Shown here one piece after another: positions 11,891 to 23,565 of a stretch of DNA of 64,000 bases. Origin of the DNA: Haliotis asinina (lineage: Eukaryota; Mollusca; Gastropoda; Lepetellida; Haliotidae); NCBI RefSeq assembly GCF_037392515.1, contig NC_090280.1, forward strand, positions 26,293,118 to 26,357,117, written 5' to 3'. A program made the translations under genes and the position numbers. The stretch's first letter is position 1. Each line of letters begins with the position of its first letter. The notes below the pieces were generated by a model. It ran no database searches and was not told the DNA's origin. It saw only the letters and a program-made list of their open reading frames with translations.

Positions 11891-12043
11891 AGTGAGTGAG
11901 TGTGATTTTACACCGCTTTAGCAATATTAGCCAATATCATGACAGGACACGCCAGAAATTGGCTTCACACATCGGACACATGTATGGACTCGAACGTTGG
12001 TGTCCAGCGAACGCTTTAACCACGATGCTACCCTACCGCCCCT
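11891..12043 (-). repeat. tRNA-derived SINE, near full length, diverged
   Basis: Has the GAGTGAGTGAG tail, AGCAATATTAGCCAATATC, GGACTCGAACG (B box) and CGCTTTAACCACGATGCTAC (A-box region), ending in ACCGCCCC. Confidence 0.8.
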
Positions 12044-12281
12044 TCATAGAAAGATATTGCCCTGACACTTGTTGAAAAGGGAATAAAAGAAGACCGTTTA
12101 GTTCGGAGTTGCTATGCATTGTGTCTGACTGAAATGTACGTCTTCACTTGACAAGTGTGCGCATATGCATGCGACCCCAACACACACGCGCACATACGCA
12201 CATATCATTGTCAGAGTTACATAGTCTTCAAAGCTTTATCAAATCCCAGTTAACCACATGCATGACATACATCACATCCTG

Positions 12282-12605
12282 GTTATAATGCCACCGTTTG
12301 TCCAAGAGACAATGTGGCATTATATCCAAGGTGGCATTATATTCAAGGTGGCATTATAACAGTTAGGACAGATTAAGCTGATGACTGCTGCAAAGAGCCT
12401 TGAATGACTGGATAATCCCTCAGCATAGGGTCTGCAGGTGATTTCTTGTTGTAGGTGGCAGTTAGTATATTGGCACATGTGTGACATGGCATATATCCTG
12501 TTTGGCATTTTGACGAGGGTACTGTATAGACAGGAAATTCGTTCTGTCAAAAGTATGGCATTATACCCAGTGTGGCATTATAACTAGGGGCATTATAACT
12601 AGGGT
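12282..12605. repeat. Element with iterated GTGGCATTATA termini
   Basis: GGTTATAATGCCACC at 12282 is the complement of GGTGGCATTATAAC, which recurs at 12305-12360 (three times) and 12550-12605 (three times, with ACTAGGG). Inverted and iterated ends with a short non-coding middle suggest a small DNA transposon remnant whose family I cannot name. Confidence 0.5.
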
Positions 12606-13758
12606 GCGCTGTAAATTAATAACCCATCGTTATTAAACGGCGTTTCAACCTTAAACCAAAGGTTGGTCATTCATACAACTTACAAGGCTAGATCTGCCAT
12701 TGTCACCAGCTTTATACGTAGCTTTGAAACACCACTCGGTTACCTTTTCAGTTCATTTGAATATTTCTAACGTTTAGTAAACGAAAACATATATCATCAA
12801 ATGAGATCAGATACAGTAGCCACAAGACGTGACCTCGACGATAGCTGCACGTGCACTCTCAATCACATCGCAATAATCACGCATCTGGAGGTAGTGGTGA
12901 TTCCACATAAGCTTTAAACAAATGCAAAAAACGTTGAGTTTCTAATCTAAAATGATTGTCTATGACCATGCATGGACTGGAATAACTGTGGAGGCATGAC
13001 GTTTGGAAATGCGTGTCTATCCTCCACAGCGCGTGCATATTTCTATTTATAGACATTGAAATACATTTGAGTTACCTCCCTTAGAAGACAGCGCGTACAA
13101 ACGGACATGTCTGCAAGGTACGTGCATGTCCTGCTTGTGAAAATAGGAGGCCTTTGTGGGTAACAACGAATTATCAGTAAGTTGCAGTCAGGTAATTAAA
13201 TGGCATTTATGCTGTGAAATATACTTATTAAGTTTTATTCATGAATCAATGGTGCGATTGTTAGTTTGACGCTAGTTCCTGAACACCGAGTGCTGCACGA
13301 ACATAACAACAACAGACTCGAAGTGCCCAGGAAAGTAGATCCAACTTCACACAATGACAGGTTGTCATAAGAAGCACGTACAACGTATTGACTAGCAGAC
13401 GTGCTAATTTTCCGTGTTGGTATATTAGCAAATGTCTTTTTGAGTGGATAAAGGATGCGTTAGGTGGTTTTTGAAGCCATCCTGACCTATTTATTGCCAA
13501 GTCGCTGCGCCATGTGATCACGTGCTGTGACCTGAACAGTGTGATTATCGCAGTCACACAAGATGTCAGCGTGACACAACAGGGTTGTTTTTGTTGCTTT
13601 CATTGATTTTTTTACTGAAAAAGACATCATTAGTAGAAGTCATTTGATAGTCACATCGTTTTCGTTATATTTTGAAATGCCATTATACTTTCAGTATAAA
13701 CTGGAAAGAAGCAACTCTTGTCAGTGTCATTCTTCAAAGGCATTTAGAAGTTGGTGAG
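12606..13758. other. Intergenic, nothing recognised
   Basis: No coding frame with family resemblance, no SINE and no RNA gene seen. Confidence 0.4.
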
Positions 13759-13855
13759 GTAATACAAGACACTGTTATGGATGACAACTTTAATTCTTTT
13801 AACAGTGTTGAAAAGAATTAAAGAAGTTGTCATCCATAATAGTATCTTGTATTAC
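13759..13855. repeat. Long hairpin (42-bp arms)
   Basis: The left arm GTAATACAAGACACTGTTAT... (13759-13800) is almost the exact complement of 13811-13855, with a 10-base loop AACAGTGTTG. The right arm contains AAGAAGTTGTCATCCATAA, close to the terminal AAGAAGTTGATATCCATAA of the Penelope-like fragment at 6630. A foldback derivative of such an end is likely. Confidence 0.75.
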
Positions 13856-14163
13856 TTGTCAGTGTATTTAAGAAAATAACTATATCGATAATTTTTTTGG
13901 TTTTTTTTTTTTCTTCTTAAAGTTTGACTGTTTAATGTCTTCCCTGAAATTGCAGCGAAATAATTGTATTTGACCACAGTAATGTCACAGGGTGGTCATG
14001 GAGAGACATATAGCTGTACCCTGTGGAATTTAGATCAGGGATCACTCTATTTTTCCAAAGTGCTCTGTCAGGGAGTCTATGACAAGATCATCATAGAGTT
14101 CAAAATTAGACTGGTTGGAATGTCATATATGCTGATAAAATGGGAATGGTTTGGCTCAGATTG

Positions 14164-14282
14164 TTAGTGAGTTTGTGTAGTTTTACATTGCTTTTAGCAA
14201 TATTACAGCAACGTCACTAAGTGGACACAAAAAACTGAACCCATGCAAGGAATGGAACCCACCTGGCTACCCCACCATCCCA
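14164..14282 (-). repeat. tRNA-derived SINE, partial
   Basis: GTTAGTGAGTTTGTGTAG tail remnant, TTTTAGCAATATTACAGCAA, GGAATGGAACCC (B box region) and GGCTACCCCACCATCCC (A-box end). The middle is shortened. Confidence 0.65.
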
Positions 14283-14317
14283 GTTCCAATGAGGAAGTTT
14301 TACGAACACTTGCTTAA

Positions 14318-15311
14318 AGGGACACTGATGAGGAGAGAATAATGTTTCTCACCAATGGTCTAATTACGAATCCAAGCAGCAGATTGGTCAGAACCCGCTC
14401 CCTCGACGGTGACAGTCAAAGGGACTGGGCTCTTGTCCACATTAGCAGAATTTCTTCACCCTAAAAAGTGAGGAGGCCTGATGCCCATCACATGTCGCTA
14501 TTTAAAAATATCCATGGTATTCCTTATCTGATTGTAACAAAATGTCTCAGCAGTATTTTTTTTCTGATGCCTGGATGGTACACTGACTGATCCAATTTGA
14601 TCCTATTTCTGTGTTTTTTACCTCGATATTTTATCATGTTATGTGAAAATATGATGTACTTATACGCGTAACAAGCCATTTGTTTCATGTAAGTCCGAAA
14701 GGTTCCATAGCTTTATATTTAGACAGTTGTGAGGGTTGGCCCAGCTGTCAATGCAAACATCATATGTAAATCTCAGTAGCTACACGTGTTATTTGTCATT
14801 ATTCACTTGATAGTCACTTAATGAATTTATAACAGGTATAAATAGTGGTAACATCACTAAAATTACTCGACATAGGTTCCCATTTGGCGTTTCTCCTGTC
14901 TGGAGTAAATAATCAACATTATAAATTAAGGTCTGTAGTTGCAGATGTATTGTTATGTTATGTAATACATGTATGTGCATGTAAGTGGTGCAAGAGGGTT
15001 TATCAGCTGAGTTACAAGAACAAACATCGGTCAAAGGATTATCCGATAACACACTGATTGCTTCCACAGAGGATTTGTCAAAAAGGCAGTGTTTATGAGT
15101 GTAGATTTATGTAATCTATACTGAATACACCCTGTCGTAAAGTACGAGTCTTAAAACAACTTCCTTCCCACAAAGAATTAACCGCCAGTGCCTTGATTGA
15201 TTCATTGTTGCTCATTATTGGCTAACTAATTGCAGACATTATACATTTAGTTGCCAGGTGTGCTCTCCTGGGTGACCAGTGAGATTATGTATACATGTAC
15301 ACCAGTGTGAA
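14318..15311. mobile_element. Second copy of the TTAA MITE, right half lost
   Basis: Starts after TTAA (14314-14317) with AGGGACACTGATGAGGAG and runs parallel to 7628-8930 of the first copy, with many substitutions and small indels. It is cut off where the LINE begins, and the MITE's right half is not found beyond the LINE. Confidence 0.75.
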
Positions 15312-15516
15312 CATGGTGGCGCTGCTCGTCGGCGACGCACCTCGTAAACTGTGCTCTCGTCGATTTGTATCTTTTTGTGTGTGTTTGTGTTGTCTGATGA
15401 CTTTTTCCAACTCCAAAGAGCATCTAAGATGTCTTGCAAGATAATGCTGAGGAATGTTTGTGTTATTTTAACACTTTTGCTGATATTTCACTGGTGTGTG
15501 TTCAAAATGGACTGTC

Positions 15517-16239
15517 ATGGACGCCAGCAATGGCAGACCAAGCCCGACGCAAGTTCGTCACTACGAGTGGACAGAACTACTGAAGCTCCGGAACTACACG
15601 GATATCAGCTCGCTCAAAATGGATATACCACCGGAATGTGAGAACGAGAAAGCCCAGAGGACACATAAGAGAGGTAAGAGGGGTGGAGTGAGACGCCAGG
15701 TGAGAGCCAGACAAAACAGACCCCCTCTACCCACACTACTTCTGGCCAATGTACGCAGCTTACGGAAACAGTTCTCGGAGTTTGAAACGGGTGTGAAATT
15801 TCTCCACCAATTTAAGGACAGTTGCCTCCGATGTTTCTCGGAAACCTGGTTAACAGAGAGTATTGACAGTGCTAACCTTTGCCTCGATGGATTTAGTGCC
15901 CCCATTCGACAGGACAGAGATGAAGCAAGATGTGGTAAATCTAGTGGAGGCGGTGTATGCATGTATGTCAACTCTAAATGGTGCACAAATTATGTGGTAC
16001 GGGATACTCTCTGTACGCCTGATATAGAACTGTTATGTGTGTCTTTCAGACTGTTCTATCTCCCCCGGGAATTCGGACAGGTATTTGTAACAGTGGTTTA
16101 TATTCCACCCAATGGAAATAACAAACGTGCTATAGATGCATTGTGTGATTCTGTTAACAAAATGGATATGCTATCAGCGGATGCTCCCAAACTTATCCTC
16201 GGGGACTTTAATCTGTGCTGGAGACAAACTTGGAGTTAA
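15517..16239 (+). pseudogene. LINE endonuclease domain remnant
   Basis: One open frame of about 240 residues. RPPLPTLLLANVRSLRKQ is the typical beginning of this family's endonuclease. CFSETWLT, GGGVCMYV and LILGDFN are the catalytic-domain blocks. Right after GDFN the frame runs into sequence that belongs far downstream (AGDKLGVKSVQ), marking an internal deletion of the end of the endonuclease and the linker. Confidence 0.75.
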
Positions 16240-17764
16240 ATCAGTGCAAAAGGATATTGTACGCTGTTCCAAGGAGTATAAGATTCGTTATAAGGAAAAA
16301 CTAGAATCTAAATTCCGAGAAAACAATCTTCAGGACGGATGGAAATGTCTCAAAACCATTCTGGGAACTAATAAGAAACAATCGGAGATCAATGTGAGTG
16401 ACAGTTTTGCATTTGCTAACGAGCTTAATGACTTTTATTCACGTTTCGATGTTAATGATTTCTCGGATGAAAGAAGTGTTATTCTGGATAACCTGGCTGT
16501 CAGTGATCATCTTGACATTTCTGCTGATGACGTGAGAGAAACATTCAAAAACTTGAACAGTCGCAAAAGTGTCGGTCCAGATAAATTAGCTCCTGTGATT
16601 CTTAAGGAATGTTGTGATCAGTTATGCGACATATTTCAATGTGTTTTCAAAAAAACTCTTCTCCAACATCAGATACCTGTCATATGGAAAACATCTTACA
16701 TTGTTCCACTTCCGAAGATACAAAATCCCAGAGTGTGTAATGACTATCGTCCATTTGCCCTTACGTCTGTAGCCATGAAGAGTCATGAACGGATTATCAA
16801 AAAGCTACTAATGAAGTAGCTAATGAAGTAGAAGACCAACTTGACCCACTCCAGTTTGCCTGCAGACAGAGACGAGGTACAGACGACGCTACGCTTACTC
16901 TCCTGAACCTCATCTACAAACATCTGGAAACCAGTGGTGCATACGTTAGAATCCTCTTCGCGGACCTTCTCATCTGCTATTCAACCCCATTTGCTTCTGT
17001 CAAAACTTTCGAATTTGTGTGTAAACAGTAACTTAGTCAAATGGATAAATGCCTTTATGATTGACAGACCTCAGTGTGTTACTGTGAACAGAATGAAGTC
17101 TTCCACTGCCAACCTGTCTACTGGAGCACTTCAGGGATGTGTTTTGTCACCCATTCTGTTTATAATTTACACGAACGACTGTGTTAGTAAAGCAACAAAC
17201 TGTTTTAACATCAAATTTGCTGATGATGCAGCTATTGTTTCACTTCTTAAATCTGCTGACCTTGACTACAGAAATGAAGTATCTAACTTTACAAATTGGT
17301 GTAAAGACAACTTTTTGATCTTATATACTAAGAAAACAAAAGAAATGATTATTGATTTCAGAAAAACTTGTGATCCTTTGGCCCAGATTTCAATCAACAA
17401 CGAAGATATTGAAATTGTAAACACATACAAGTATTTGTGCACTGTTCTGGATTCAAAATTATAGTGGAACGATAAAGTTGATTATGTTTACAAGAAAGGT
17501 CAACAGCGGTTGTACTTCCTTCGTCGTTTAAACACTTTTAGAATTGATTGTTCACTCATGGTTCTTTTCTACAAAACCTTTATACAAAGTATTTTAACTT
17601 TTAATCTTCTTTGTTGGTTTGGTAACTTGTCTGTTCAAAACAAAGCTAAACTCAACAAAATTGTTGACACAGCACATAAAATCATTTGCTCAGAATCAGT
17701 AACTCCTATCAGCCAAATTTACAAGCAGCAAATTGTTAAAAAAAGTGCAGAAAATTGTAAATGA
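16240..17764 (+). pseudogene. LINE reverse transcriptase remnant
   Basis: Three frames in series carry the reverse transcriptase. SRKSVGPDKLAPVILKEC and NDYRPFALTSVAMK lie in 16136-16819, TGALQGCVLSPILFIIYTND and the catalytic FADD of IKFADDAAIVSL in 16934-17464, and FLRRLNTFRID with SILTFNLLCWFGN in 17510-17764. A stop near 16818 and frame changes near 16965 and 17462 separate them. The usual C-terminal end is lost after about 17764. Confidence 0.75.
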
Positions 17765-17978
17765 CAGCTCTCACATTCTCTATTATGATTTTGAATTTCT
17801 TCCATCAGCTTGTAAGAGATGACTAATGGAATTTAGTGGACAGGCTTGAGACTTGTTTTACACATGTCATTGTGTGCCACTTGTATAGATTGAAGCTCAT
17901 GCCGTTGATCACCAGGCACATAGCAAGCCAGATTTTTTCATGAAAGTTTGATAGGTTGCAACACCTTATTTTTTATCC

Positions 17979-19155
17979 CCCCGGCATGTAATGCAAGAGG
18001 ATATAGTCGACGCCTCATGTGTCCGTCCATCCGTAATCATTTTGTTTCCAGAGCATAACTCAGAAACCGTTCAATATTTTTAGACCAAACTTGATAGCTA
18101 TAGTAATCTCAGCCTATGGTTGTGCCTTTTGCTATTCACAGGTTTTTGGCATTTATATTTTTTTGTTTTTCCATGGAACATTTTGGTGTTAGTCTTATGG
18201 TGGGGTGGGCTTGGTTTCCGGAGGAGAACTCAAAAACCGTTCAATATTTTTCCGCAAAGCTTGGTAGATATATCAGTCAGAAGCTGAAATGGTGCCTTTT
18301 GCTATGTACAGGTTTTTGTGGTTTATTATTTTCTCGGTTTCCATGGAAACGTTTCAGACATAGTCTCAAAATTGGAGGGATGGGCTTCATTTCCGGAGCA
18401 AAACTCAAAAACCATAGAATGTTTTTCTGCAAAACTTGGTAGATATATATGTCAGAAGTTGAAGTGGTGCCTTTTGCTTTGTACAGGCTTTGTGATTTAT
18501 TATTTTCTCGGTTTCCATGGAAATGTTTCAGACATAGTCTCAAAATGGAGGGATGGGCTTCGTTTCCGGAGCAAAACTCAAAAACCATAGAATGTTTTTC
18601 TGCAAAACGTGGTAGATATATCAGTCTGAACCTAAAGTGGTGCCTTTTGGTATTTTCAGGTTTAAATATTTAATATTTAATATTTTGTTGGTTTCCATGG
18701 AAATGTTTCAGATATAGTCTCAAAAGTGAGAGGTGTGTTTCGTTTCCGGGGGAAGATTTCAAAAACCGTTCAAGATTTTTCTGCATAACTTGCTAGATAT
18801 ATCAGTCAGAAGCTTAAGTGGTGCCTTTTACCTTGTACAGGATCTTGTGATGTATTATTTTCTTGGGTTTCATGGAAACATTTTGGACCTAGTCTGAAAA
18901 CTGAGAAAACCTAGTCTCAAAATGGAGGGGTGGGCTTCGTTCCCAGAGCAGAACTCGAAAACCATTTCATATCTTTCAACAGATCTTGGCAGATGTATGA
19001 GACAGATCTTGAAATTGTGACTTTGCTGGTTACAGATATATGGCAGTTATGATTTCCATGAATTCCATGGAAACAATTCAAGCTTAGTGTAAAAAAACAA
19101 TGAGTAACTCTTAGATGATTTGTCCATTCAAACATGAGGTGGCCGGGGGAATGTG
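17979..19155. repeat. Tandem array of 171-181-bp units inside a CCCCCGGC-ended element
   Basis: The word GGTGCCTTTTG recurs near 18120, 18291, 18466, 18639 and 18820, i.e. at intervals of about 171-181 bp. Each unit carries TTTCCATGGAAA, CATAGTCTCAAAA, TTCCGGAGCAAAACTCAAAA and CTTGGTAGATATAT. The array is bracketed by CCCCCCGGC at the left and GCCGGGGG at the right, which are complementary. It is non-coding; open frames across it are repeat by-products. Confidence 0.8.
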
Positions 19156-21084
19156 TCATCTTCTGATGACTCTTGTTTATAGTCCTTGAGGTATTTTACA
19201 CAATATTAATAATATTTAAGTGTTTTTAACCCAAATCATGTGAAATCCTGGGCATTTTTTATAGTGGTAGCTGTGCCCCTGACCACTTGATTGTGTGGTA
19301 AACACTCAATTATTTGCAGGTTGCAGTCATATAGCTGAGATATTGTACGGTGTTAAACAACCAAACCACACCTAGTCAAACCTAAACAGTAGTATTGGAA
19401 ACTTATTTTAGATGATCATTCTTCATTAAGCATTCAGTTTTCTAAAATTGTCTTTTCACAAAAACCTATTTTGATTTACTTACAACTTTCACTTGTTTGT
19501 ATTATTATTGCATATCGATGAATTGTTCAGAATTGTGTCTTCCCAACTCTCATTAGTTCCAGTGCTGGTATTTTCGCCGGAATGGCTGTTTTTCAACTGT
19601 GTAGAGAGAGCTGCAGTAGAATTATTTCACAAAACCAAATCTTGCACAGCTGCATTTAATTATGAAAACTATCGCTTATGTGAATACTTCTCTAGATAAT
19701 AAGCGGATGACTAGTTATTATTGATTCAAGATATGTTTTACATGAATTTAAAATTGCTCTGATTTTTCACCTTGGACAGGTTTTTGAAAAATGAGAATCA
19801 TGGTGACTCACAGTATTTATTTTAGGGTGTCATTAAATCTTTAGTGTTGTATTTATTTGGGTACATCAAAAAGCAAGAGTTCGCATAGATTGTGATGGTT
19901 TTTTTTGGTATTGCTATTGAAATATAACTGTTTGTTAATAAATAGTTTATTTTTCAGTTTTCAGTCAGTCATATTAAAATGTAGTTGGCTGGACTAATAT
20001 GTAATCATGCCTGTGATATTTTCATGGTAATATACAGTTATTAACATTGAATTGGAAAAATAGAATATTTAAATTAATGAAGACCTCACAAAAACTGTCA
20101 CTTTTTCCAATCAAATCAGTTTTATTGAACTGAATTCTGGGGGTCACTCATACAATGTGTGTCAAGTTTTACTTGTATGATAATATTTTGAGAGTCTTTT
20201 ACGAAATTGTTGCGTCAGATGTGCAGGAATCCCATGTTGTGTGAATTCCTGTTTTGTCATTAATATTGAATAATGTTTGTGAAATAGACAACAAAATATG
20301 TCTAAATGCACATTGAACACTTCTTTCTAACAGGAAAAACATAATTAAATGGCTATATGTGCTATATTCAATGACATATTAAATGTGCTTGTGTTGCATG
20401 CACAGATTCTGTTTTACTTTATTGTAAAAAGTGCCTTAAAGTAGAAAGAAAGACAAAGCTGTTACACTTCTCACTGCTAAAAATAAGTTGAAGCTTGGAA
20501 ATTCTCATTGTTTAAACATAGTAAGTAGCTTGCCGCCAGCTGGCACTTTGAATTGCATCATATTAATAGGGTCTATGATTGGATAACATTATTTTCTGCA
20601 ATAAGTGAAATGACACCACACAATCATCATGTCAAAAGAACAGGTGTTTACATGCATGTTACGGTTTGTCTCAACAGTAGATCCAATGCAGATACATGCA
20701 CTAAGAAAGACACAGCTCTTAGAACGGAGGGTAGATGATAAACAGTGTTCGCGTTAACGTAGGAATCTACGTTTTTCATGCCCCAAAATAATAGAAACAT
20801 GCAAAACGATTTTGCATGCGTGTTTTGGATGCATAAATTCTGATCTACTTATTTTTACAAGACATATATATATACAAGAAATCATGAAATGATTCTGGAC
20901 TGTAATGCAAATTTTATGTTCATAAGTCTTGGACTACATATTTGTAATTGTATTTCTGCACGCACATTTACAAAACCTATCGTGAAGTCTCTGATAAATG
21001 TTGTGAAGCACTCACCTATTCTAATATTAGTTGACCTGAATCTTGGAAATGAAAGGGACAGTCAGCCAATGGTAGGTAGTTCTA
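19156..21084. other. Long gene-free AT-rich stretch
   Basis: No exon with family resemblance, no SINE and no RNA gene recognised in nearly 2 kb. Confidence 0.4.
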
Positions 21085-21170
21085 TTTTTTGAACACTGGC
21101 TGGGCGGCTGACTTTGTGTGCTGGCGATTAGATGCCTGACTGAGGGTGCGGGTTCGAATCCGAATCGAAT
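21085..21170 (+). repeat. tRNA-like fragment
   Basis: GCGGGTTCGAATCCGAATCG contains a good B box (GGTTCGAATCC), preceded by a weak A-box-like region around GTGCTGGCGATTAGATGCC. The stem pairing expected of a functional tRNA is not evident, so this is most likely the head of a different SINE. Confidence 0.4.
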
Positions 21171-21552
21171 GGAACTCAACCAAAAAAGTACAAGAATATG
21201 TGTACTAAGAAAGTGAAATCCCAAATATGACATATGTTGCATTTGACCATTTTCTAAATGGCATCGTATAATCATGGTTGTTGGATGCTCTGTCCATTTA
21301 TCACTTAACTTGTATCCAATTGTTATCTTTTGGTAAATCCAGTTACTCTCTAGTTGAATACAGTGACTACCTTTAACTGTTCGGCTAAGGACAGAAGTCC
21401 ATGTCTTTTTAGTTATAGTATAACGTCATTTAACAGAGTTAACATTCTCCATACAAGATGGACAGTAAAGGACAGAGAGATAGGAAACCGTGAAACAATT
21501 GCATGAATTAAAAGATTTTTCTCTAATGACAACTGCAAGCTAGAACAATTCT

Positions 21553-21802
21553 AGTGAGTGAGTTTAGTTTTACGCCACACTCATTAATTTTCCAGCTATG
21601 TGGCGGCGCTCTGTAAATAATCAAGTCTGGACAAGACAATCCAGTGATCAACAACATGAGCATCAATTTGTGCAGTTGAGAACCAATGACTAGTGTCAAC
21701 CAAGTCAGCAAACCTGACCACTTGATCCCATTAGTTGCCTCTTACGACAAGCATTGGGATACTGAAGATCAATATTTTAACCTGGACCTGAACCCGGGTT
21801 TT
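21553..21802 (-). repeat. Second SINE family (about 250 bp) with the same CACT tail
   Basis: Begins GTGAGTGAGTTTAGTTTTAC and contains TTCCAGCTATGTGGCGGC, GTCTGGACAAGACAATCCAG, TGATCAACAACATGAGCATC, GTGTCAACCAAGTCAGC, CTCTTACGACAAGCAT and a closing ACCCGGGTT. I recognise this layout as a common abalone/vetigastropod repeat. It shares only the tail with the SINE at 1913-2083. Confidence 0.8.
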
Positions 21803-22752
21803 GAACAATTACTAATATGTTTTGATTGACATGAAGTACATTGCCATGTAATAGTAACTTACAAACTATATTGCTATTAACAATACTGCATATTTAGACA
21901 TTCCTCTCAAAACCGAATATATTTGACTTTTAAATACATAATAAGAATTTTCACAAATATTTCCTTACTTAAAACTTGGGTTATCTTTAGTACATTCACA
22001 GATTGCATGATGATAACATCATATTGTTACGTTTCTCCATGTGAGTTACGTTTCTCCATGTGAGTCACGTTTGTGTGCTAGCACTTGACATCATTAGCAG
22101 TCATAAGTCTTTCAAAGTCAACTATCGGGCAATCTGTTTATTGTGGCATTTGGGGGATAATCTTGAGTCTGTCCTCCTGTTACCTAACTTGCCCACACAA
22201 ACTGGACAATTGGACAAGGGAATAACGAATAACAGACACAGGATGTCATTGGATACTGTGCATGGCATTCCCCAGAAGTTGTTCATTTCAACCAAAGTCC
22301 AGTTGATAAATAATATTATGATCAGTAATAGGATCCATGAGTAAAACCATTATTGACAATCGTCAGTAGACAGGAAGTGATTTCTACTGCATTCACATAA
22401 AGATAGGTCGTTATATTCAAACACTGCAATGTCAGTAAAAGCTTGTAATTATAATTATTACTCATGATAATGATGTTATCTTAATGAAAATTTTGCAAGC
22501 AAAAGATTTGGACTACATATTTGCAATTTTGTTTCTGTACACACTTGTTCAAAACCTGCTGCGAACACTGATTAACACAATGTATGTAATAGTAGGTTGT
22601 TACGACGAATGTTCTGCTTGCATACCAGACATACCTGCTGCGAGTGATCTGTTTATCATGTGATTAAACCAATTCAAAGGAAGCTGACATGCTGTGATAT
22701 GACTGAATGCAATAAGTTACATTAACTGTATTCACTCACCCACTCACTTTTA
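21803..22752. other. Intergenic, nothing recognised
   Basis: Contains a short direct duplication TACGTTTCTCCATGTGAGT near 22027-22068. No gene seen. Confidence 0.4.
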
Positions 22753-22902
22753 GGGTGGTGGGGTAGCCTAGTGGTTAAAGCATTTGCTAAGCACTCTAAA
22801 GACCCAGGTTTGATTCCCCAAAAGGGTTCAATGTGTGAAAGGCCATTTCAGGGTCCTCTGCCATGATATTGCTGGAATATTGTTTGAAGCAGTGAAAAAC
22901 TG

Positions 22903-22935
<33 letters not shown>

Positions 22936-22936
22936 C
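22753..22936 (+). repeat. tRNA-derived SINE with CT-rich tail
   Basis: GGTGGTGGGGTAGCCTAGTG opens the copy. A box TAGCCTAGTGG, B box GGTTTGATTCC and body TGATATTGCTGGAATATTG follow. Instead of CACT repeats the tail is a (CT)n run at 22903-22935. Confidence 0.8.
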
Positions 22937-23555
22937 ATTCATTCATTTTATTATTTTTTTCTGACAAAATAACTGGTTCAGATTTGCTGGTGATTGTTTC
23001 TTGCTGTGAGAATTTGCATCTTTCATTTCAGAATCATGTCCATGATCTGTATTATTAACGTCAATGTCATGATTATTGCTTTCACTCTGAACATTTGTAG
23101 ATCAATAGTTGTGCTAACATAAAAATGTCTGTTGATAAATACATATCTGAAGCTGATATGCTTGATGCTCTGCCCATAGTAGAATTATTTAGTAAAATTT
23201 CATTGCATTGAGCAATCATTGCCCCATAAGCCACAAGCAACAGATAGATACAGTCTGGATTAGAATACAACCATGAAAGAGAATGATTGAGTGGGGAATT
23301 TCTCTCTGCAGGGTCATCATCGCCATGTACACCATATCCAGGACAACAACAACAGCAACATGGATTGCTCAACCTCTATTTGAGATACATGGTTGGAAAA
23401 GAATCCCAAGTTAGTAACTCTTCATATTTTATCAGCCAAAACTGACATCCATGGGTGATTTCTCTGTGGTGAAATGGCATCATAATGCTTTGGGGACAAT
23501 TGTGGAGTCATCAGAGGAGCAAATGACTGAACGTATGTCTCTGCCACTGATTTAG
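22937..23555. other. Region upstream of the zinc-finger gene
   Basis: Upstream non-coding exons or the promoter may be here, but none is identifiable. CTGATTTAG at 23547-23555 could serve as a splice acceptor for the first coding exon. Confidence 0.35.
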
Positions 23556-23565
23556 AATTGTGAGA

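Larger units (their letters stand above)
15312..17930 (+). mobile_element. LINE (CR1/L2-like non-LTR retrotransposon), decayed
   Basis: Encodes an apurinic endonuclease followed by a reverse transcriptase of the Jockey/CR1/L2 group. The start is placed where similarity to the MITE stops. The 3' end is imprecise because no clean tail is visible. The element has lost the stretch between endonuclease and reverse transcriptase and carries several frame breaks, so it cannot move on its own. I cannot assign an exact clade without a search. Confidence 0.75.

Noticed and set aside
18116-18673. Overlapping open frames with repeated FSRFPWK words
   Set aside because: Produced by the 171-181-bp tandem array; the same peptide recurs with each unit.
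21085-21170. Functional tRNA gene
   Set aside because: A B box is present but no complete cloverleaf could be drawn by eye.
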